Shown: piece after piece, positions 28,142-38,500 of the stretch | How the letters are laid out: each line of letters begins with the position of its first letter | How positions within the stretch are numbered: position 1 is the stretch's first letter | Origin: Datnioides undecimradiatus | Lineage: Eukaryota; Chordata; Actinopteri; Lobotiformes; Datnioididae | Assembly: GCA_008933995.1 (NCBI GenBank) | Contig: WARS01000029.1 | Span: 15,747,131-15,811,130, forward strand | Length of the DNA stretch: 64,000 nucleotides | Direction of reading: 5' to 3' | Translations under genes and position numbers: made by a program | The notes under the pieces: model-generated | Database searches by the model: none | Seen by the model: only the letters and a program-made list of their open reading frames with translations | Told to the model about the DNA's origin: nothing

Positions 28142-28783
28142 CATTGGAAGAACAGATGCTGGTCAGATCCATTGTAGATCCATTTGTTGTTCTTGATGGT
28201 ATTTGTCAAAAGTTAAAATTAGTCGTCCGGTGGGTCTTTACAGTCCCTTGTCATCATATATAGAGTTACAGGATTTACAGGATGTTTGTCTTCAATTAGA
28301 AAAGTTAACTTGGCCACTGATGGCTAAACCAATATTATAGGAACTATAAAAGTGTGTAATAATTGATGTCATTTTAAATATTTTAAGTTATTTTAACAGG
28401 AAAGCCACAGCAAAATCACCAGTCTGTTTTCCCAGAGAGAAATCCAACATGGTTGACAGAGGAAGCTTTGAAATTAAATAAGATAAAAGTCACTCTAAAG
28501 GAAAACATTTGGCTTGAAAGGGGAAAAAGGGGTCAGGGGTTAAACAAAAGATCATCTTAACAAAATGAAGCTCACTGAGTCTGACCCAGCTGAGAGCAAA
28601 CGTATTGATTGTCATAAGAGCTGGCAATTTAAGGCAGAGAGAAACGAGTACATGTGAGACTGAAGCAAATACTAAACTCACAGACTGGAATTCAGAGCCA
28701 TGACTAGACTCTTCATCTAAGCAGAGAAAAAACAATAAAATAATTGGACTTTGATTAGAAAAACAGTCATTTATGGATTTCTG
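27181..28783. other. intergenic interval with a CA microsatellite
   Basis: No exon seen. It contains an (AC)n microsatellite at about 28104-28139 and AT-rich sequence up to the TTAA flank of the piggyBac element. Confidence 0.5.
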
Positions 28784-28802
28784 TTAACCCTTATATTGTG
28801 TT

Positions 28803-28820
28803 CGGGTCAAAATTGACCCG
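28803..28820. repeat. piggyBac subterminal palindrome 1
   Basis: CGGGTCAAAATTGACCCG, a near-perfect 18-bp palindrome 15 bp inside the left end. Related copies lie at 28980-28997 and 30389-30406, and a half-site is at 30046-30054. They are likely transposase-binding or structural sites of the element. Confidence 0.7.
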
Positions 28821-28979
28821 TTTTCAAGTTTAGGTATGTAAAAAGTACCATTTGCTTTTTTGTACTGGAACGAGGCTTCATCTAATCCTCAGACACAACT
28901 ATTTTAACGCAACAAAATTAATTTTCACCATTTTAGTAAATTCTAAAGGTCTCAAAAAAAAGTGACATTTGTGGTGTTA

Positions 28980-28997
28980 CGGGTCAAATATGACCCG
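28980..28997. repeat. piggyBac subterminal palindrome 2
   Basis: CGGGTCAAATATGACCCG, overlapping the left subterminal inverted repeat at 28971-28982. Confidence 0.7.
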
Positions 28998-29084
28998 GCA
29001 GAGAATACTGGCTGTTGTATGCATCACTTAAAAGCTGTGGGTTGCTCTGTGGATCAAATATGGCTCAATGTGCCCCACAACACA

Positions 29085-29088
<4 letters not shown>

Positions 29089-29150
<62 letters not shown>

Positions 29151-29203
29151 CCCCCTTCACCACCCCTCCCCCACGTGAACTCAAACATTCTCGTAGAATA
29201 TTG

Positions 29204-29238
<35 letters not shown>

Positions 29239-29289
29239 GGCCCTCTTCACCCCACGTGAACTCAAACTTTCTCGCAGCATATTGATACA
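29089..29289. repeat. CA microsatellites and a duplicated unit inside the piggyBac element
   Basis: (CA)n at 29089-29148 is followed by a unit of about 55 bp (29149-29208), a second (CA)n at about 29206-29236, and a diverged copy of the same unit (29239-29289). Both copies contain CACGTGAACTCAAAC and end in ATATTGATACA. This is a tandem duplication of microsatellite plus flank. Confidence 0.75.
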
Positions 29290-29375
29290 TTTTGAATAAA
29301 AAATAAACATTGGCATATATAAACAGGGTTTGGGTGAGATATTGTCAGTTGCATTCAGTTGGAACATCAGTCAAC

Positions 29376-30008
29376 ATGAGCAAGAGATATACTGTTTATG
29401 AGGCGCTGGATCATATCTTTGGTCATGACAGTGATCCTGAAGACAGAGAGGAAAGCGAAGCCGAGGAGAATGTGTCTGAGGATGAGGATGAGGTTCAGTA
29501 TGACCCTGAACAAGACCACACATCTAATGAGGAGGACCCAGATGTCACAGATGCTGAAAGAGAGGTCTTCAAGTGAAGAAAAGGTGACGTTTCATGGTCA
29601 TCAAGCCCTCTTGACACCCAATGCAGGGCACCAAAGGAGAACATCCTCAAAATAACTCCAGGGCCTACTAGATACGCTGTGTCACATGCCCAAGACATCA
29701 AGTCAACATTTGAGCTGTTCTTTCCACAACCTCTTCAGAAGATCCTGCTTGAGATGACCAACATGGAAGGGAGAAGAGTGTTTGGTGATAACTGGATGGA
29801 GATTGACAAAACGCAGCTGGATGCCTACATGGGACTGTTGCTTCTTGCTGGGGTGTACAGATCCTGTAATGAAGCTACTTATGGTTCACACAGACACACA
29901 CACACAGACACCTGCCCTATACACACACGTTGTTTTTCAATGTTCATTTTATGGTTTAATTTTCAATTTGCACTTGCAATTCTGATTAAAATAAAGTTGG
30001 TTTTATGA
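29376..30008 (+). pseudogene. truncated piggyBac transposase
   Basis: The N-terminal region is acidic (many D and E, residues about 15-60) and is followed by one in-frame TGA at 29574-29576. The same frame then continues through VSWSSSPLD, TPGPTRYAVSHAQDIKSTFELF and NMEGRRVFGDNW to AYMGLLLLAGVYRSCNEATYGS, which is the start of the piggyBac transposase domain. After that the frame runs into CA-rich sequence and a short unrelated tail to a stop at 30008. The catalytic aspartates and the C-terminal cysteine-rich domain are missing, so the product cannot be active. The family match is by recalled consensus. Confidence 0.75.
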
Positions 30009-30388
30009 AAAGGAATTGACTTTTTGTCTTTATCCTACCATAGGTTTTGACCCGTAACACCACAGATGTCACTATTGTTAATCATTTTAAATAAAAAAAA
30101 AAAATCAAAGAATTTTTTTTGGGTAGGTGTACTCTAATATTAGTTTATAAGACATGGATAATATACTTACTCATTTTATCACTATAGGAAATATAATTAG
30201 TGAATTTAAACAGTTTTTGTAATCAAAAACGAGTGGTATATTGTAAGATAAAAGGTCTGTGGAGCCAAAAAAAAAAATTTAAAGCACTGTTTCCATGGAT
30301 ATGAATACATACTAAGTTAGCTATGAGGTGAAAAACAATATTGGATGATAACTAGTGTTTTTAAGTATTTTCAGGCTGAGTTAAATCA

Positions 30389-30406
30389 CGGGTCAAATTT
30401 GACCCG
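30389..30406. repeat. piggyBac subterminal palindrome 3
   Basis: CGGGTCAAATTTGACCCG, a perfect 18-bp palindrome about 44 bp inside the right end. Confidence 0.7.
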
Positions 30407-30453
30407 CTAACACTAAAGATGTGGGCAGCTTTCTAACACATTATAAGGGTTAA

Positions 30454-33400
30454 TAATTACTGACCACACAGCTAAACAAATCTGATGTAAGCTTCATTTT
30501 TAAGTGAGTGTGTGTTCCAACAGAAATCTCCTTTGAGGAAAGAGGTTGTTGTAAGCATGTTGTTGCTGGCAGGAGAAATATTCATTTGTTTTTAATTTTC
30601 CACATAAAATACAGGATGGACTGCTTTTTAAAATTATTATTCTTAAAAGAATACTCCACTGATGTAATGCCAACAGTTCTGAGGTCAACACTTTTGATAA
30701 GGTCCCAAAAGAACGCAGAGCCACTAAGTTTATCACAGCCATAGACTGCAGGGTCAGCACATTGATTGATATTGTCTCCTCACTTCGGCTCAGTGTCTGG
30801 AACAGTGAAACAAAACAGGTCCCGAGTATGAGCCGTGGTGCCAGGCAACTGAGTCAGACAACCTTTGGGTCATGCATCAGCTAAAAGCAAATACCACCTC
30901 ATCCAAACCTCTGTACATGTAAATCAAGTTTCTCACCAGGTTGAATGAGCTGTAGCAACTATTATCCTCAGGAAACCGATTTGAAGAGATGCTCAGGTTC
31001 ATTCATGAAATTAGATACCTGAAGTTCCTAAATCCTGAAGTTATCCTGAATTGCTGTCACCATCATTCATTTTGCCTTTTCCACTTCACCACTACTGTGT
31101 ATTGATGGGATTTTACTGCATCTCCACCCATAACTGACCTTGGGTATTCATATCAAAAACCAACAGACCAGTATTTTTTTCAATAAAAGTTAAGTTGAGG
31201 TTGAGATTGATGCACATAGCTCAGGAAACTTAACACTTGAAGAGGTTGAACAGCAACTTCTCTGAACATCTGTGAATAAATAGTAATAATCAGTACTTAT
31301 GGTTAAGTGAAACATTAGATTCAGGTTTTGCTTTGTTTTCCTTCTATGGACCAATTGTTTGTTTCAGTATAGTTAACTACACAAACAGACAAAAGTCATT
31401 TATCTATGTAATTATCCCTGTAGTTGAACTACCAGCATGATGTTGTTAAACTACTGGTTCAATTACATGTAGTTTACTACTCCCCAACATTGTTGATAAG
31501 ACAACAGAGACATTTCTTTAATATCACAGTTACTGCAGAGCTATGAAGGAGTGAATGTGTCATGCAGGACGTTTTGAAGAATTGGTGTCTCATTTCCATC
31601 CTTCAAAACTTAATTTCCTCCATAATTCCTTGTTCAACATAACTCTCTGCTGCTTTTCAGTCTACAGCCAGACTGCAGCTAAGAAAATGTGGAAGTGAAA
31701 ATATCCTAATATATTTCATACATGTCCCTGACATAAAGGAATAAATCACTGTTGCATTGAAAATGTGCAAGAGTTATATTATCAACTGCAATGTTTTCTC
31801 TGCCAAAATATACCCTCAATAAAAAACTGAAGAGTGCCATTATTAAACCTTTACATTCTTGTGCTTTCATTTTTGCAATGTAATCAAAGTCCAATTATTT
31901 TTCTCCCTTGAAAACACCAGATTACACACTGAGTAGTACAAGCAAGAAGAAACATTGATTTCTGAGCATGTGGTCAAATGAAATCCCATTATTTTGAATG
32001 ATCCCACTCTGCATTATTACCTGTATCAACAGAAATTGAGGAGAAAGAAAAAGTGAAAATTTCAATAAACAATTCATCTCAACTCAAAGTACTTTATCTT
32101 TTCCTCAAAGAGCATTTCAAGGTAAGAGGGTTCACAAACACAAAAACAGACAAAACATTTATGTATTGAGACAATCTTAAAAATACAAAAATTTGGAGAC
32201 TAAAGGTAAAAAATCAAGAAACAAACCTAAAACACACACAATTACTGAAGCCAGTCCATAACTGGCCAACACTGTCTAATACCACATCTTTCACTTTGGG
32301 TGTTCATGTCCTAAAACATCTGTGATAAATGCAAACGTCTTCTTATATGTAATGCATATTGGTAATATGCATTTCTTAAGTCCAAGGCTTAATGTTTGGG
32401 ACCGTTCATAATCCTATGCTTTATGCCTGTTTGAGGACTTGATCAGTATTTAGCTGTGCATGGGATTTCTGTGTTTAGTAATATTGATTTCTTGTCCCTT
32501 TGACAAAGATTTAAACCAGCAATAAAATAGTTCAAATTCTTTCAATAAAGCAGGTGTTGTCAAAGTCAGTACTTGGGCAAATACTGCAAATGGATTAAGT
32601 TTATGCAAGCAGTGGAGCTGCTGCACAATTTCTGCTGTATTGGCATTAAATATAAGCCATTGAATGTAGGGATTCATAGTTGAAAAGTGTTCTCCGTGCC
32701 ACCGAATGAGGTGGTTCTCGGCACAAGGACAGCGAACTTAGAGAAAACAGAAGGGACTAGAGCACACTGATTCATCTGCAGCCTTAAACTCAGAGTCAAA
32801 GGGGACAAAGGCATCAGGCAAACAACATGAAGTCAAGTGAACCAGGTCTGCAACAGTCATTGAATAATTTCTCTAACAGAGTTTCGAATCTATAATGAAT
32901 TCAAGAGCGGGAGTTGCTTCAATCAGTGTTCTTGTGATACACCTACACAATAACATAGAAGTCTCTTAGCATTACAAGAATAAAAGGAAAAAGCAGAAAA
33001 AGCAAATATATATTAAATGTCACAAATAAGAGGACACATTACATGTTCAGTTCTTCAATCCCACAAGGATTTGTAGGTCTAGATGACCTTAACACTTCTA
33101 CCATGAATCCTTGTGTTTTGTGATGATTTCATGACATTCTTCTTGGTGAGGCTATTTGTATTTAATGAAATTTTAAATACTACCTTTATTGTTTAAGACT
33201 AGTCAGGAATAAAAGAAAAATGCTGGCGATTCAGCAGCTTCAGGAATTGCAAAATTGCATGTAATTTTACAGCTGCAAGAATGAATCACAGTGAATTGAT
33301 TTCTTTAAGTCTATAATTGAGTTACTGCTGTGTCTGTCCTCATTGTCCAAACAGAATATCTTGTCCCTCTCAATGTGATGGTGAAACCTTCTCCTAAGGT

Positions 33401-34922
33401 TTTTTCATGTAGGTCTTATTATCCGATAAGGTGACGGCTGATGAAATCTTTAGCAGGTGACATTACACCTTCAAGTGTGGTGTCATATAGTATCAGCTGC
33501 ACCCTGAAATGACCGGCAGCAGAGCAGCTGGTGACAATGCAAGGCAAGCACAGGCATGGGAGTGCAATCACATTCTTTTGTTGGCTGCATCAAATGAAGC
33601 TGCTGTAATAGACTGACTGCCTCAGTGGGGTTCAGATAGAGCCGAGAGCAGATTGAGTGAGATGGGAAAATAACCCATAATGCAGGCTTTTTGCCAGCAG
33701 CGCTGTCGCTTCCTCCTTCACGTCTCCATCTAATCACAAAAAACTCCCCTGTGCCAAGATTTCCAGGTAACAAAAGTACTCTTCCTCTGCTCTTACTCAT
33801 CCTGTGCTATAATTTCCTTTCTCTGGCTGTCACCATGACCAAACAATTTCCCTCATTTTGTTAATTGTTGGAGCAGAGTTGGTGCCAGAGTTGCAAAATG
33901 TGTCAAAGTTGTTTATCGAGCCAAGAAGGGACAAATGGTCAAAGTGGTCAGACCTGAGGAAAAAGGAAATTGTCAGCAGTTTTGAACATAGGAGGGGTAG
34001 CCTTCTTTGTGCTATCATAGCCATAAATTCTCGCCTTTGTTAATGTCTTTTTTTTTTTTTGTTAAGACACAAATTTGATCCTAAAAGGTCAAAGGTCAAG
34101 AAACTGAGCTGTCCACCAACAACAACAACAGAATACGAAACCAGCTGTCAGTTGCCGGGCACAACGGTAACAAACTCATATAACATCAATACAGACATCA
34201 GGGAAACTGGACAGAGCATGTGTGAGATTGCTTCAATCAACGTATTGCACAAACTGAAATTTTGGTTTGATGATGGAAAAAGATGAGAAGACTGAGGGTG
34301 ACCAGGTTTATGAGAGGTAATAACTGAACAACAAGTGAAAAACACAAATGTCAAACTTGTGGAGGTCTCAGAGGAGAGGTCAGCGAAGAGTCAAAGCTAT
34401 TCTCTAGCTAGGATAAATGTCAGAGCAAGATTTCATTGCATCACATGCAATAGTTGCTGAGATGATTCAAATGACTGACAGAACCAAATTTACCATGGCT
34501 AAATGTCTCCACATAAAAAACCTCACTAACACTGCTTGCTCCTAAGCTTTAACATGTGAAGGAAAATGATTTCCATCAGTCCTTCTAACTCAACACAAGA
34601 CATGAAATCAACAGGAGAGCAAGTGATTGCTCTGATCCAGATCAACTTAATACAAGTACAGACTGTACTTGTCATGTTGAATACACTCTGGAAATGTTTT
34701 GACAATCTGACTGAACAGGTGACAGAAATGATATATTTTATACAAAGCACATCTATTTAATCATTAGCTACATTCATCATGATAACTTTGAGGTCTAATC
34801 ACAAGGTTATGTGAAGAAGTACTTTGTGCAGCAATACTCTTCTCCCAGGTGGCACCGTTAGTTCGTCTGTGCCATCATGACTGGTAAAAGAGTGTGTCTG
34901 TAGACTGTAGAGTTCAGAATCT
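30454..34922. other. gene-poor interval
   Basis: AT-rich non-coding DNA. I found no exon, RNA gene or clear repeat boundary; the short open frames have no recognised domain. Parts of 33.8-34.9 kb could be decayed 5' sequence of the transposase relic that follows, but this is not demonstrable by eye. Confidence 0.45.
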
Positions 34923-35512
34923 ATGTTTAACTTCCTAGGGGTTAGATAGAAAGACAATTTCAGTACAAGAAAACCTCCAGGATCAATCGGTGCCTTCACC
35001 AGAGCTGGCTGGATCAATGATGATACCTTTGTTATGTTCCTTGAGCAGCTGGTTCAGCATATTAAGTGCTCCTCCGACTGTCCCATGCTGCTACTTCTTG
35101 ACAAGCCCTGCAGTTTACTGACAGCATTGGATATAGTAAAAAGAAAGGTTGTTATGTTAACAATTCAAGTCCCACCATCTGCAGCCTCTGGACAAGAGTG
35201 TTTCTGGTCCATTAAAGACCCATTACAACAGACGCCCATAACAGTTGGATGAGATCTAACACAGGCAAAACAGCCACCAAATCTCTGGATGTGTGTATGA
35301 GGCTTTCATGTCACAACAGAGATGCAGAGTGTGAATCATCTGTGGTGTCAGATGGGCCAAACCCTGAGCTGCAACCTGCGGTTTTATCCTACATCTCTGC
35401 TGAGCTGCCTTCACATGCAAATGGCACAAATTCACATCCTGGATATGTGTTTCCAACTGAGCCCTTTCCCACAAATCAGCAGGGCACATATAAAGTGAAA
35501 ACGGGCAACTGA
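34923..35512 (+). pseudogene. decayed DDE transposase (jerky/pogo-like)
   Basis: Starting at MFNF (34923) the frame reads, after one in-frame TAG (34947-34949), KPPGSIGAFTRAGWINDDTF, FLEQLVQHIKCSSDCPMLLL and FWSIKDPLQQ. This matches the recalled pattern of the DDE_1 transposase core of the pogo/tigger/jerky group (PPGSIG, SGW, F, QH, LLLLDNH, VMLT, PLD). A frameshift near 35235 moves the rest (NSWMRSNTGKTAT, then DGPNPEL) to another frame, ending at a stop at 35510-35512. The catalytic DNH is replaced by DKP and the PLD segment is damaged. The N-terminal DNA-binding part is not found. It is a dead fragment; orientation is plus. Confidence 0.62.
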
Positions 35513-38500
35513 GGAAATTTAGTAAGAAACAAATCAAGAAGAAAATCACTATGTACAGCAGCTGCAGGCAGCGATGTTCCCATATTAAATGACTGCGCAT
35601 TAGAGAGTTGTAGAGACATTTCATGTTGTTAGCTTTGGACTTTGTCATAGTAAACTTAGCCATTACTTTAACATTACACTGGCTCAATTTAGAGCCTGGA
35701 GGGCAACTAACAGGAAGCAGGACTCCTCAGATGATTTAGGGGCATGGGGGCACTGCCCACCTTTGCATTGAAGGAAAATGATGAAGGATCTGTACCTATA
35801 TCTGTAGAGGCTACCTAAAAACATTGGTGGGACTGCAAGAAAGAAGCAACAAGCTGCTAGCTGCCTGCTAGCTTGATGAATGTGATGTGGACCAGCTGTT
35901 TTAGATTGTGCATTAAAGCTCTAACTTGTGTTTTGCTCTCACAAGTTTGAAACAACATTTAAAAAATACACTACTGCAGGAAATAACTTATTTTGTTGTT
36001 GTCAAACAGCATTTGTTTAATTAGTGTTTAATTATTCATGAGCGGATGCCTGACGATGTGAACTCTACTATTATTATTTATATAGGTTTTCTGTTTGTTT
36101 GTTGTTTTTTTGTTTGTTTGCTTGCTGAATATTGGTTCATATGGTTGGTTTAAACCAGCTTTAATAAGTGAGAGAAAGTTAAGTCCATTATTACATTACT
36201 GTTTATTACATTACTGTAAAGAGGTAAATTATCTCATTATCTTAAATGCTCTGATTTAAAATTTGTAAATCAAATGGTCAGTTCCCCCCCCCGCAATGGC
36301 TCATCTTACCTACTGACCTGGGTCAATTTACGTCATATTTTCAGGGTCCTTTGTCATAGATGCATTCTAACTATTTGAATTGATGGGAGTCATCCTGAAG
36401 TAAGTGTAAATGTTGTCATTCTATTTTTGTCTGAATTTGGAACTTGTGTTGTCTGGCTCATCTCACCTCACTCAACCCTATATATACAACCATGTACTGG
36501 ACTCTGGGCTCAAAAAATGCAAATAAAGAATTGTTTTATAATTATCAGTTGTAAAAAGATATTGTTATTTCCTTTGTTTTATAGGGTTTGAACTGACTCT
36601 GTAAAAATGATGTAATGACCATGTTATTCAATGGAAACAGAGCCCTGAGCAGAAAAACGTTTTCTAACAGGAGCTCGAACATTAGGCCAGCAGGACAGTC
36701 AGGTTCAGTGATCACTGAGAACATAATGACCCTGAGAGAAAAACAAACATGCTGATTCATCATGAGACATACAGCTATAATTAGCGGGGAACATCATGGG
36801 AACACTTCTATGCTGTTACCGTGGACTGGAAATAGGTGTTTTAGCAGATTTGATCACCCAGTCTTATTGATGGACAGTACAAGCCTGTGTCAGTTCTGCA
36901 GACAGTGCAAACCTGAACAGCAGGTTGCAAACAAAGCACCTTTCTGACACCAGAGTAAAGGGAGAAAATCGTTGTTATTGATTCTCCATCTGTTGGATTT
37001 AAGGTGAAAAGATCATTTTACAGACTTGTACAATTCCAAAATATCTACAGATATCCACAGACTCCGTGAACATTATATCTTGTACTACACATAGAACTAA
37101 GTTTACAAATGCAGCAGCAGAAAACCTTAAGCCATGCACATCACAGGCACTAAAATGGAAATACTGTTTTTATTTTGGAGGCAAGACCAATTTTTTATTC
37201 CTCTCCAGCACAATTTGAAACTAGCCAAAGTGGTTCATGTACGTCATATAATGCAGTATGAATGCAAAGTGGATGTGAATATTCAGCTCATTTCAGAGCT
37301 TTTGATGATGAAAATTAAAGATTAACTGACAGCAGATATGTAAATATTGAAAATGATCTCAGTAATGTTGAAAAACACTTTTTTTATGGCAATGTTGCAT
37401 GACAGTATTTAGAGTCTTTATTCTCTGACAATTCCTGAAACATTACTAAACAGGACATTTTAAGTTTAATTTTATTTTATCTTATATAAATTGTATCTTA
37501 TTTATTTTGTTTTGCAAATGTGATTGAAATATAATCATCCACTTTGATAACCATCCTTATACACTGGGCTCGTGGTTTTGGTCATGTCTGTTTTAGTGTT
37601 TTAGGATTGTTTGCACTCCTGTACTCCAATAGCAGTACCTGAAGACATTTTCTAATCCGACACATAGGGGGCTTTAAAGGGGATCTTCCCCAGTTTTAAA
37701 GAGTCCTTCATATGACATTTCTGCTCATTGTTCTGATAGTGACTGTGGAGAAAGGGAGGGGAAGGCATACAGCAAGACTCATCTTGATCTTGAGCTAATG
37801 TCCTCTTAAAGGTCTTGGAGAATACTCTTAAATATGTGCGAAACAGTTGTAAAAAGCCTTTTGTGGCTCCAGGGGGAGCTGAGGGAGCCTGTTAAATTGC
37901 CTGAATTGATATCAGTTCAGGCAATGTTAATTGGGGCTGAAGACTACAGGTTTGAATAAGAAAAAAAAAATCTGGTGGTGTGAGGAAGCACATTAAGTTT
38001 TCTCTTATGCTTTCCACTTCACAATGATGAGCAATATCTGAGATGCACTATATTTAAGAACAACGCCTGTAAAGACCTAGTGGCTGGGATTTGTTGAAAA
38101 CTGAAAATGTCTGTCTGCCTACAACCCAAAATCCCAACAACAGCTGCAGGTAGCACAGTGTGTAGCACAGTGTGTTGAAACACTGTTTTTCTGTGACTGT
38201 GTGAGCCAATAGACGAGACAACAACACTGGGTACAAAATGTTATTGTGTGTTATTTCCCCTGTTATTTCATCATAATTACAAAGATTGTTACACTTCTCA
38301 ATATTTATCTGGTCTTCTGTCCTTCACATTAAATATGTTTGATAAATAATAAAAGAGTATGTCATGTATCACCATATCATCGTGGTTTAAATTTGACATG
38401 AGACCACTGTTGCTTTACTCCTTTATCCATACTAGACAATTACAATATCAAATCAGTACTTCATTCAATTTTTGTAGTTTTAGTGAAAGTGTCATCAGAC

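Larger units (their letters stand above)
28784..30453. mobile_element. piggyBac-type DNA transposon, internally deleted
   Basis: The element occupies 28788-30449 (1662 bp) and is flanked by TTAA on both sides (28784-28787 and 30450-30453), the exact target site of piggyBac. Its ends are inverted copies: CCCTTATATTGTGTT on the left and CCCTTATAATGTGTT read inward from the right, one mismatch in 15. Subterminal inverted repeats GTGGTGTTACGG (28971-28982) and CCGTAACACCAC (30052-30063) and 18-bp palindromes support the boundaries. Inside are the 5' part of a transposase, two CA microsatellites and a 3' AATAAA near 29990. It is too short for a whole transposase gene and so is non-autonomous now. 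Confidence 0.88.

Noticed and set aside
29054..29367. Cysteine-valine and threonine-histidine repeat proteins on both strands
   Set aside because: Pure translations of the CA/GT microsatellites inside the piggyBac element.
28971..30063. Spaced repeats considered as a possible CRISPR-like or satellite array
   Set aside because: The copies are inverted, few and tied to transposon ends; the genome is vertebrate.
35256..35687. A 143-codon minus-strand open frame
   Set aside because: Mostly antisense to the DDE transposase relic, whose plus-strand motifs explain the sequence.
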